Shown: one piece after another, positions 49,372 through 59,169 of the stretch
How the letters are laid out: each line of letters opens with the position of its first letter
How positions within the stretch are numbered: the first letter of the stretch is position 1
Origin: Cenococcum geophilum 1.58
Taxonomy: Eukaryota > Ascomycota > Dothideomycetes > Gloniales > Gloniaceae
Direction: 5' to 3'
Assembly: GCA_001692895.1 (NCBI GenBank)
Contig: KV748191.1
Span: forward strand, 2,480,001 to 2,544,000
DNA: 64,000 nucleotides
Made by a program: the position numbers and the translations under genes
The notes under the pieces: model-generated
Databases searched by the model: none
The model's input: the letters and a program-made list of their open reading frames with translations, nothing else
What the model was told of the DNA's origin: nothing

Positions 49372-50140
49372 AATATATTAGAATAATATTTAAATCTTAC
49401 TTTAAAATCTAGTTTAAAGTTTATTTAGGGTTTGCCTATACCATCTCTTAAACCTTTTACTATAGCTATATTACTTTTATAACGCATTATAACGTATTTT
49501 AAGCTTACGCGTTAATTTAAAAGCCGTTACGAAGTAGTTATAGATACTAGAATTATAATAGGTAAGGTAAACTTTTTTGGTAGTAGGTTAAATTAAGCGA
49601 GACTTAGCGAGTTTTAGCGTGGCGGGGTGAATTTGTCTCCAACGCTTGGTTTCTAAGCGGGACTAAGTTGAAATCAATAAGCAGCCCTTGAGTTGATTTT
49701 AACGAGCAACTTAAGTTTAAGCTCTCTATCGCATTTACGAAGATTAGTTAGGAATTTAGTGAACAATAATTGTCAGATTAGGAAGCATTATTCAGCTATT
49801 CTCTGTTGGCGTTAGATGTGCTTACGCTTCCAAATAACTTGCACTTCCGCTTGCATGCGCCTCTTCCATGTACTTTGCCGTCTGACCTCGCATTTAAGCA
49901 GTACCTCCCTATGCAATTGATTTGAAATGCAAAGCACCTCAGCCACAACATATATGGACCTGATGACAGCAGACTCCTCGCGCCGCGGAGGATCAAAGAG
50001 CGGCTCAAAAGGGGAAAGTGCGACGTATTGGATTTCTAATCCGTTACACGGGTACCTTTCAGAGCTGCGACTTGACGGGGTGAGGGGTGCTGAAGCTCAG
50101 CTATATTACCCCTCTTTGTCCCATGACTTCTTATATACCT
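49372..50140. other. Right border of the RIPed block and GST upstream region
   Basis: 49,372-49,620 is still AT-rich and RIPed, with no coding content recognised. Composition is normal from about 49,620 on. A TATA-like TTATATA lies near 50,131, just upstream of the in-frame ATG codons of the GST gene. Confidence 0.5.
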
Positions 50141-51181
50141 ATGAGCGGATCCTGCTTTTCACTGCTTCACAGAGCATCCAACAGCGCCGTGAAAAAGCTC
50201 TTCAACCAAACCTCAACCCAGCATCCTTTTCCAGCATCCAAACGCTTCCTTCAAGTCCTTTCCACCACAATGGCTGAACCACAACGTCCTAACGGCCTCA
50301 TTGCCAATAAAGGGATTGAACTTCTTACCTGGGGCACTCCGAATGGCGTGAAAGCCTCCATAATCCTCGAGGAGCTGAAGGAGGCGTACGGGAAGGACTA
50401 CACATGGCAGGGCATAAACATTGGACAAAATATCCAGAAGGAGGAGTGGTTCACGAAGCTCGGTCCCAATGGCCGTATCCCCGTAATCGTTGACCACGAT
50501 AAAGGTGGTTTTGCGGTGCAGGAGGGTCTTGGTGAGTCTCTCACTGGCAATTGACTACCTGTAGGGCATTTGGCTAACAAGCTGCAGCCATCCTAGCATA
50601 CCTGACGCGACACTACGATCCTGACCACAAGTTCAGCTTCACAGATCCTCTCGACATCAGCCGAGCGGAGCAGTGGATGGCGTGGCAGCACGGAGGCCTG
50701 GGCCCGATGCAAGGACAAGCAAACCACTTCAATGTGAGTGCAATTATCCATCTGAAATGTGCAGTCATTAATACCAAAACAGAGGTTCACCAAAGAGCGC
50801 ATTCCTTACGGCATGCAACGCTATACCGGCGAGACCGAGAGATTGGTCGGAATCCTCGACTCTCACCTTAAGACTCAAGATTATCTCGTAGGGAACAAAT
50901 ACAGTATCGCTGATATTGCAAGCTTTGGCTGGGTGAATATTCTGAACTTTTCGGGTGTTGATATTGATCAGTTCCCGAATTTAAAGAAGTGGTGGCAGAG
51001 GATAAATGAGCGGCCAGCAGTACAAAGAGGCCTGGCAGTTCCTTCAAAGGGTGGTTTCGGCAATGAAAGCTATAAGCAGCGGCTGAAGGATGACTCCGAG
51101 TTCGCTGGCAAAGAGAAGGAGTTGAGAGATGCAATCGGCAAAGCGAAGGAGCAGTACGGGTATGTGTACAAGTCCCCATAA
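50141..51181 (+). CDS. Glutathione S-transferase, Ure2p-like
   Basis: Cytosolic-type GST, likely conjugating glutathione to electrophiles (family knowledge; substrate unknown). Exons 50,141-50,531, 50,588-50,733 and 50,783-51,181; introns of 56 and 49 nt start GTGAGT and join in frame. From the ATG at 50,270 the protein has 268 aa, the usual family size: thioredoxin-like N-domain with LLTWGTPNGVKASIILEEL and the loop GPNGRIPVIVD (cis-Pro), then a helical domain with ISRAEQWMAWQ and YSIADIASFGWV. An upstream in-frame ATG at 50,141 adds 43 residues rich in Ser, Arg and Lys without acidic residues (SLLHRASNSAVKKLF), like a mitochondrial presequence; a further ATG lies at 50,087. I give the 50,141 start because of that presequence, but 50,270 is equally possible. 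The nearest gene left of it lies beyond the 47-kb transposon block. Confidence 0.9.
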
Positions 51182-52211
51182 ACCATTAAAGTTGGTGGTG
51201 AGGTGGGCGCCCGGGAACTCGGAAGACGAGGTTGCCGGGTTGGATATCAACACCTGGGAGTGTTTATGTATAGCACAAAAATGGATTTAGTGAAAGCTCT
51301 GAAATAGAAATATCACCCGACGTGTCACGAGTATGACTCGTTCCAAACGATGAGGTGCTCACGATTGGTGCTGAAGGTTGCCTGTCGACCAAAATGCTCA
51401 GGATGCGAGACACGCAGTTCAGCTCGAAGCATTCGTTGGTTTGTTCCATAGACCTCTTCTTGGACCGCGCAGGATGAAACACGAACGAAAATACTTCCCG
51501 ACCGAGTTACAGACCAAAAGCATTGCTGCACTCTCAGCCAATGATACATTTGGCGCCCCGCCGCTGGCGCCGCATGGCGTGCGCCGAGCGATTTGGAGCC
51601 AGGGTCTCGGCGGGGTGCGACCATGATGGGCGGCATCCAAATGAAACAAGTTTGACGGTTAGGAGGAACCGTGTCGAGCAACAATGCGAGGGCAGAGGAC
51701 AGAGGTATATAACGCTGGCATTGTCACTTCCCTTTGCTTTCTGGCAGACGATAGACTCACTTCACATCTTCCTTAATATTCCATTCGACTCTCAGGCCCG
51801 TCTTTGAACTTCGGAGCATTTCTTTATTCAATTGTTTTAAGTATTCTGTTATCGCGACAACTGTTGTGGCTGCATTGTTCTTCTTTGTCGATCTTCATCT
51901 GGAGCACTCAAGTCACAAGGCCTGGAGCCAACTCTAATTATTTCGTCATACTCAAAATCCCTTCAACAAATACCATTGTGCAGACTTGTGTGCGCCAACA
52001 ACACAAAAATCACCACGACACTGTTTTCAAGCCTCGAGTAATAAATAACAGCGCGCCCGCTGTTCCGCATTTCACTCCAGACCCTTTACAAAATTCTTGT
52101 CCGGCACAAGTAACGTCACGCGAAATTTACGAACCTGAGATTGTCACTGCCCGTTTAACATTCCTCAAACCGCGACTCATAACCCAACATCGCGAAAGAA
52201 ATACAGCGGCC
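51182..52211. other. Intergenic region, probable promoter and 5' UTR of the MARVEL-like gene
   Basis: TATATAA at 51,706-51,712 is followed by pyrimidine-rich sequence to about 51,800 and by open, non-conserved sequence up to the ATG at 52,212. This could mean a long 5' UTR of some 450 nt. I see no conserved protein in the open frame upstream of 52,212. Confidence 0.4.
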
Positions 52212-52755
52212 ATGTTCTCAACCATGAAAGGCACAGGTGTCAGCAGCGGAGACATTACCGTCAGCAAGATTCTCCGAATTGTTGCACGCTTCCTGCAATT
52301 CGTCCTCGCCCTTACTGTCGCAGGCCTCTACGGCGTCGACCTCCATCATGCTGCGCAAGCACACAAATACGCCGACTCCAAATGGGTGTATGCGGAGGTT
52401 GTTGCCGGCTTGTCTTGCATCACGGTTTTGGTCTATACGATCCCTATCCTCAAGACTTGGGCTTGTTTCGGGTGGGATGCTTTGCTATTGTGCGTATCCA
52501 CTCCTCACCATTTTGTTCTGAAAGTTTGCTAACATATTATATAGTATCCTCTGGATGGCCCTCTTCGGCACCTTTGGCAAGATGTACATCAACGAGAATC
52601 CCGAGGGTGACGCAGGTGTCACCCGCATGAAGCACGCCGTCTGGGTCGACCTCGTCAACATGTTGCTTTGGTTTATGACTGCAGTCTACGGCGCCGTTAT
52701 CTTCTTCATGCACAGGAGGGGTCGCACGCTACACACTGGAAGGGCAGAGGTGTAA
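52212..52755 (+). CDS. MARVEL-domain-like integral membrane protein
   Basis: Exons 52,212-52,489 and 52,545-52,755; the 55-nt intron starts GTGCGT, has the branch site CTAAC and ends TATAG, giving 162 aa. There are four hydrophobic segments at about residues 20-41, 58-78, 83-102 and 131-152, with a polar loop after the third (MYINENPEGDAG) and a basic tail (HRRGRTLHTGR). The four-helix layout, the size and the FGTFGKMY / DLVNMLLWF pattern fit fungal MARVEL-like proteins, which sit in plasma or vesicle membranes. The exact function is unknown. An AATAAA at 53,087-53,092 is a possible polyadenylation signal, though rather distant. Confidence 0.8.
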
Positions 52756-54020
52756 TCTTGACCCTTTCCACCAGCTTTGCACGTCCCTTTTACGATCGTC
52801 GCGATCTAATTGTTTTTAATTATTGCTGACGATTTCATGATATGCGAAGTTGTCCATGAGCGAGATCTATGAGCCAGGGTGCGGCGATGTGAGACGGGCG
52901 TAGTGCGAGCACCCGGAATGGCAGCGTTGTCTTTTTCTAGTCGCTCACGAAGGCTTCTTGACGGTAGCCATACCTGCGGGCAGACTGGCTCTGCATTGCT
53001 CCTACGCCCGTTTTTGTGGGTGTTTTCATTTTCAAGGTCAAATTCATTAGACCGGTGATACCACTCTGTCTTGTTCAGTGCGAATCAATAAATCAACTAC
53101 CAACATTTTAACTTTCTTACTGTGATGTGAAATAAAAAACGATGATTATTCTAATACCATAGACTAAGGATTAGGCTTTGGGATACAGAATTGTAGCTGA
53201 ACACAAAGCTGGACATTTGGAGTAAGTGACGTAACATGACAGGGATGTGAAAGCTTTCTGCCCTTTTTGGGCATTTAACGGCCAAATGCCAAGTCCTTCC
53301 TGCCTCTTTCGACCTCGATCTTAGCCTTCCACCTCTAATTTGTACTTAACATTTTCTTAACCGCACAGGAGATAAACTTCCGACTGAATATGCTTATCCT
53401 TTCCTCTCGCTCATTACTTGTATAGTAGACTAGAGGGTCTAGCGGCTATGATACACTTTGATCACAAATTTCGCCAATCAAACGTCCGTTATGCAGCTGC
53501 TCAGGATGCTTTACTTCGATACCAATTCTAGCGAATACGGTGTTGCTGCATCATTACGCTTTAAAAGCTCTTCCACGACCGAAATTGCCGCTTGTGTTCT
53601 CAAGAAGAAGCATAATTGGAGCATTCAGACTACCGCATCAGTAAAAAAGAATCTTTGACACTGTTCGGTATCTAATAGCCTTGACTATGGCTCATCAAGG
53701 GAAAGAAAAACTGCTAATTTAAATGATTTTACCAAGCACCCCAATCCTCTGGAGTAGGTCTCTAGCTTTAGCTGAGGTTGTGTCAAATAGTATTCTAACC
53801 ATCAGGACATAGTATCATATTTCGGAACTATATTCTTCATTAACGTTTGTCGCAGCACGAAGGTCCATCCCGGAGAACAGAAAAGAATCTATGGCTATAT
53901 TTATCCTTGAAGCAGCTCCGTTGACACCAAGAATAGCCATAAAATAAACAAACGTCGACCAAACCCCTGAGAAACAGTCCTCGAAATGTCCGCAACCGGC
54001 CCACGCGTCCCAGGCTCTGA
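52756..54020. other. Intergenic region without recognised gene
   Basis: Only short, unconvincing open frames are present (for example 53,458-53,658). Composition is mixed and not RIPed. I see nothing that I can name. Confidence 0.6.
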
Positions 54021-54578
54021 TCCCAGGACACCCCCGCGCGCCCAAACATCCCAGAGTTCCTCAGCCGATTCCTCGACTGGCAAGCAAGCCTCCCCGCCTT
54101 CCATCTTCCCTTCCACCTCTCCACGGACGCCGACCCCTTCGGCGAGCCCCACCCCGATTTCAGCCAGGTAACCGCCATCGACCTCCCCGCTCACATCAGC
54201 GGCAGCCTCACTTTCCTCCAACACCTAACCCCCCGCTAACCAGTCCTAGTCCTAGTCCAGTCCCAGCCCGAACCCGAATCCGAACCCGAACCCGTAGCCC
54301 CCCTCTCCCTCTCTCCCTCCCCCCGTCCCTCCCCATCCACCACTCAGCTTCCCTCTCAACGAGCCCGCCTATGCCGCCCACTCTCCGCGCTCGCCGAAAC
54401 GGCTGCCTTCCACACGCTGGCCATGATGCTACGCCGGGGCCTGGCAGCGCTGCAGGTGATGCGGCCCACGCGGCGTGTGCGTGCCGCGCGCACGGCCATC
54501 CGGCAGCATCGCGATACGTGGTTCCGGCACGTGTGGTTCTGCGAGGAGCGGGGCAGGACGTTGTGTTTGAGGGGATGA
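54021..54578 (+). pseudogene. Possible gene remnant or two-exon hypothetical gene
   Basis: One frame stays open from 54,021 to 54,578 except for a single TAA at about 54,237. It reads IPEFLSRFLDWQASLPAFHL and later LCRPLSALAETAAFHTLAMM with FRHVWFCEERGRTLCL, which look like real protein. The stop would be removed by an intron from 54,168 (CAG/GTAACC) to 54,347, which ends in a long pyrimidine tract and CACTCAG and keeps phase. No upstream start was found: an in-frame TGA lies at 54,018, so a further 5' exon ending at an AG near 54,026 would be needed. I do not recognise the family. It could equally be a decayed gene. Confidence 0.3.
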
Positions 54579-55235
54579 AGAGGGCGCGGAGGCGGGTTAG
54601 GACGGAGGCGGCGCGGCGGAGGGGCGTGTGGTGGGGATGGGGAGGGGTGAGGTTGGGGGTGTGTTGGGGGTGTGTTGGAGTGGTGTTGCGCGGGGGCTTG
54701 TGGAGCTTGGTAGACGGGAAGAAGGGGTTTGGCGTGGTTTTGCGATTGCTTGTGGATCCATCTTTAGCGGGCCTCAAGGCTTCGTAGAATTGATGTCAGT
54801 CCTGCTAAGATATTAAGTCAGTTTTGACTGAAGCATGCATATACCTCCTAGCGCCCTGCAAACACATCCACAAACTANCATGCGCACCCAATCGCGTTCT
54901 CTTTTATCGTTGCTTACAATAGGAGTGTCGAAATCCACAAGTTTGCATAGGAAGATAGCACATCAATTTGTAGAGCATCATTTGAGTAACTATGCTATAT
55001 ACCATCCACCACCCAACATACCATTCATAATTGCCCATCCAACCTCTCTCCTCATCCCTTAATTTCCTCTTAAAAAACCCCCACCCGCACGCAACGCAAG
55101 AGAACAGCCGCCAAAAAAAAGACACCAACCGTTATGCAAGCAAGGTCACCTCCCACTCAATCCAACTCCCAAAGCACTAAAACACCCCAGAAAAGCACCA
55201 AGCGCCCGCCAGATTCAAAGTCCCGAGCTGCAAGC
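54579..55235. other. Intergenic region, GT-rich then AT-rich
   Basis: 54,579-54,730 is strongly G-rich on the plus strand. One ambiguous base (N) is at 54,878. I recognise no gene. This is the 3' flank of the DUF8035 gene. Confidence 0.5.
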
Positions 55236-58111
55236 CTACTGCCCGCTCTCAATCATCCGCGGCTTGCTGTCGCGCTCGTCCTCTTCGGAATAGGAGTCGC
55301 GATGGCGGTCGCGGCCCTCATCGTCGCGGCGGCTGCGGTGGCTGCTGCGGCGGTCACGGTCGCGACGATCGCGGTGGTTGTCGTCTTCTGCGAGGTGTTA
55401 GTAATCGCTTCAAGCATTCGAAAAAACGTGGGTAGGAAGCCAATCCCGACCGCAAGCAGGCCGGGCAGGTTCCACGCGCCGCCAGGCAACGGCCGAGAAA
55501 CCGAGGGCTACGCTCAAGCACTGATATAAAATCACGACGGAGAAAACTAACCCCTAGCTTTGCGAATCTCGTCGGTGCGATCTGCCAGCTTCTGAATATC
55601 CTCTTTCGTCAACACCCGCAGCACGATCACGCAATCCATGCGCTCTTCGAACCGCTCTTTGGCCTCGTTGAGTGCCTCCGGGTTGACGAGGCGGCGGTCG
55701 ACCTTCGTCCAGCGGGCGCCCGGCGGGATGTCCTTGCCCTTCTTCGCGTCCTTGGGTGGCGCAACGCCCTCACGGATGGGATTTGGGTCTTCTGGGAACT
55801 TGTCCGTGGGTTTGCGGAGAATGCCCTTGACGGGCGGAGGGGAGTCTCTGGGTGGCGAGACGATACGAACACGGTTACCGTCACGGTCGGTGGTGGGTTC
55901 AATGAGGGCAAGGGAGTCGGGCTCCTGGACAATGCGAGCGTCGAGCACGCTGTTGGAGCGCTCTTTGTGTCGAGATCGAGAGGGATCCTCATCAGCGATG
56001 TCCTTGGTCCCGGAAGACTTAGGAGGTTGTGGAGGGAGACGAGCACCGTCCCTCTCTCCTGCAAGATCACGATCATCGCGACCACGCTCGTGGCGCTCTC
56101 GTTCTCTGCGTCGTCGACGCTCTTCTCGTTCAGAGTCGCTGGTGTCATGTTCACGTGATCCTTTACCACTTCGCTTAGATTCTTGCTGGACGCGGCGGCG
56201 ATACTCCTCATCTGGATCCAAGGCAGCATCTGCTTTATCACGAGATTCTTTCTTGCGGTCATCACGATCTCTGGCGGCGTCTCTGTCGACGTAATGTCGG
56301 GGACGCTCGTCCCCGCTTTCATCTGAGGAATGTCCCTTGCGATGTCTCCGGCTTCTATCCTCATCGTCATCATATTTCCGGTCCCTGGGCACTCGGTCAA
56401 CAGCCTCAATAGGAATAGATGCTGGGTCTCTCTCCCGATGATTTCGGTCGCCATCGCGGTCGCGGTATTTAGTCTTGTCGCGCTCACCATCGTCATCGCG
56501 ATCTCGGTACTTCCGTTCAGCGAGCTCAGCTGCTCCGTATGCACTAGCGGCAGCAATAGGGACGGCTCCGGGGATGCGGTCGTCCAGGTCCCTGTCCCGA
56601 TGGTCTCGATCTCCATCGCGTTCCTTGTATCTCTCGCGTTCTCGATCTCGATCTCGAGGACGTTCTTGCTCCCGCTGTCTGTCGCGATCCAATTCTCGAT
56701 CACGCCCTGAGCGAGGCTCCTGCGGACGAAGATCTGGAATATATCGAGGGTCGTTCTCTGCATAGAACGCGTCCGGATAGTTGTCTCCGGGACGTCCCCT
56801 CTCACGAGGATCCCAGATGGGGTCCTCAAGACCATCGTCACGTGACGGGTATGAGTCGCCAGTAGGTCGGATACCAAAACCGCGACTGGCTACATCAGGG
56901 TCTTCAAAGCGACCTCCTCCTGACATGTGGCGCCTACTATCGCGCTCACGTCGGTCATCGTGACCTTCGCGGTAAACGTATGCGTCATCTCGTCGGTCGT
57001 CCCGAGGGTCTTGATGGACAGCGGCAACAGGGTGGTGGTGTTGGATAGTAGATGCTCTTGGAGGAACACCGTAAGGGTCAGCCTCACGATATGCACCGTA
57101 GTCAATGGATCTATCTTTAGAAGAAGATCGGCCGTGTTCGTGGAGGCTGCCAGATCTGGCTATTCCATTGTTTATCTTATCAAAACCCCGAGTCGACGGA
57201 GGTGGGCCTAGGCCTCTGGAAGAAATTCTAGGACCCCCGGCGCTATCCATAATCAAACTGGACGGCCGCTCATCTCGTTCAAGGCTGCCATGTCGCGGTC
57301 GCCGCCATGACGGCTCAGTGTCACGGTACATCCCAGCTGCGTCAGTATATGAATAATACTCATCGTTGGAACCGCTGGGCCGCCCAATTGGGGCGTTGCG
57401 ATGGTATGTACGGCCTCCGCTGGCTCGGTAGTCGCCTTGTTCTCTACTATCTCGTCTGCGCGGCTCAACTTCCCTCTCAGCAATGAGCTTAGCAGAGTGA
57501 CTGTCGTCCGCATCATAGAGCTTTGTGTGCTCTTTCCGTGGCGCAGATGAAGTAGAGGGTGTAACGTAAGTGTCTCCACGCGAATCCCAAGAGCGGGCAA
57601 GAGGACTTGGGGGCCTATCAAGGGTAGTATGGATGACGTTGCCATGTGTGCGGATTGGAATACTCGGTGTGGGTCGCGGAATCCGCGCTTCCTGTTCGGT
57701 GAGTGTATTACGTCGCGGCCGGCCAGAATATGTGTCGAATTTCGGGTCTGAGGACTTCACAACGGCCGAAGTGGGGGTGTGATGGTGGTGGTGATGTGTA
57801 TGGTGTGATGACGGAGTTACTATTCGCTCTCCACTTGTTCTCGGGGAAATAATGACTTCCCGACCGTTCCTTGTTGTAGAGTAATAGGGATCATATGATG
57901 TCTCCGAGAATGTTCCCGTTGAAGATCTCCCAGGAATCACAATCCGACGTGGAGATGCCGGCCGGTAATGGCCTCGAGATGTCATGGTTGAATTGTGTGT
58001 GTCGACAGTCAGCTCTGGTATAGCAGAGTGGCGTCTTGGGGAACAATATTTGTAAAGTCGATGCTTTTTGGACGAGCTAGGACTAGGCGGTGGAGTGAGG
58101 ACGCTGCCCAT
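55236..58111 (-). CDS. DUF8035-type large disordered RD/RE-rich protein
   Basis: Exon 1 is 58,111-55,552 and exon 2 is 55,387-55,236, separated by a 164-nt intron (GTTAGT donor, branch ACTAAC, acceptor CGCAG). Together they encode 903 aa. Without splicing the frame stops at once at 55,547. The spliced tail EDDNHRDRRDRDRRSSHR to SKPRMIESGQ has the same Arg/Asp-rich character, which supports the intron. The N-terminus is MGSVLTPPPSPSSSKK; a His-rich stretch lies near residue 105; about residues 400-720 are dominated by RD, RE, DR and SR pairs. The conserved domain is near residues 795-852 (GARWTKVDRRLVNPEALNEA, then FEERMDCVIVLRVLTKED), which I recognise as the DUF8035 type of Pezizomycotina. 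The molecular function is unknown; RS/RD-rich proteins often act in the nucleus (inference). Confidence 0.85.
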
Positions 58112-59169
58112 CGTGAAACAGTTAGCCGGTGAATCTCAGCGAAGGTCTAGAAGGTATACAGAACGAAAGGGTCTCGGGCAGCTTTTCTGGCAGTGAAGAA
58201 CGCCTAATCTCAACCTACATATGCTCGGGGGAATCTGGTACTGAGCGGCAAGATGAGCTGGCAAGTGGAGATTGTCGTGAGGCTGCCAGTCGTCTCTCCA
58301 GGTTTTCCTTGTGGCGTCGAGGTCGAGTCTCTCTAGATCTTCAGCTAGCCCGATCGGCAACTTGTATCGCAGCCCAAGAGCTCCGCGGATGCCAGGGCCG
58401 GTGAATTCAGGTAGTGGTTCTATCGGAAAAACAACGTGATGGGTGCAGTGTGAACAGGGTTAACCCAAGGTCATTTGAGCTGCCACTTCAGGCAAGCTGA
58501 ATGCAAGGCAGCAAATGAGAATATGCAAGTGCGAACGGTGCGCTGCCTGAAAATGACGATTGCAGGATGGAGGCGGCTCAAAACAGAAGAGGTTCGGGGG
58601 AGTAGAAGGGAAAATCGAGCGTAGTTCTCTCTCGTGGGCGACGTTAGGCCTGACGTGCGGTGATCTACAATACAAACCGTCATACGTACTAGGACCCTGC
58701 TTTCCCAGGCTTTCGCCAAGGGCTTCTGGCGGGCGTATGGCCCCCCACCATCGCTAATGAGATCCCTACCCGATGACCAAAGACGAAGCCCGATTTTTGG
58801 CCCGTTCTTTCCGGGCTATAGCATTGGGCGTCAACAGAAGTCAGCATTGTCTTTCTATTTCTACTCTTGTATAATACACCGGAGCCTATCTGCCACAGCA
58901 ACACGCCCTCTGGCACACTACCGACTTGTCCTAGACGCCACCGCCGCTATGCGCTCAGGGTGACCTTGTTTGACCTCTCATTCAGCCGACCCGCTCGAAA
59001 TCAGGGTTTCGCCTGAGTCTCGGAAATGGTCGTCACAATTACTGAAAGTGCTATTATGAGATTTCTCATGCCGAGATCTTCAATTGTTTGACACATTGCG
59101 CTGCGTCGGACCTCGTAAAGATACTTGGAGATCTATATACAAAAAACTAGCCCCCATGATTCGTCCTGT
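58112..59169. other. Intergenic region between DUF8035 and MFS genes
   Basis: About 1 kb of normal composition with no coding frame that I trust. It should contain the promoter and 5' UTR of the DUF8035 gene and the 3' end of the MFS transcript, both read leftward. Confidence 0.5.

Larger units (their letters stand above)
2450..49620. repeat. 47-kb RIP-mutated AT-rich block of nested transposons
   Basis: Nearly all of this block consists of transposons whose reading frames are broken by TAG and TAA at expected CAG, CAA or TGG codons. In the LTR stretches I compared, copies differ by C-to-T and G-to-A changes. TpA is very common, CpA/TpG scarce, and CpG still frequent (for example repeated ACGCGT), which points to CpA-directed RIP rather than CpG deamination. 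The borders with gene-bearing DNA are sharp. Such blocks are normally heterochromatic in ascomycetes (inference). Confidence 0.9.

Noticed and set aside
2450-49620. Centromere
   Set aside because: An AT-rich RIPed transposon block is compatible with a centromere, but nothing beyond composition supports it; nested retroelements explain the sequence. CENP-A mapping would be needed.
51804-52532. 242-residue frame that would extend the MARVEL-like protein upstream
   Set aside because: The upstream part shows no conserved features, and its end reads through the intron at 52,490. The ATG at 52,212 gives a normal-sized four-helix protein.
54208-54777. 189-residue minus-strand frame
   Set aside because: Pro/Thr-rich then Arg/Gly-rich low-complexity translation of a skewed region; no start context or motif.
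55134-55529. Plus-strand frame with a hydrophobic Ala/Val stretch (possible membrane protein)
   Set aside because: The hydrophobic run is the complement of the Arg/Asp-rich last exon of the DUF8035 gene, whose splice signals and composition fit better.
55638-56877. Long open frames on the plus strand and in another minus frame across the DUF8035 gene
   Set aside because: They arise from the repetitive Arg/Asp/Ser codons of the real gene read in other frames. They have Arg/Ser-rich or patternless composition and no domain.
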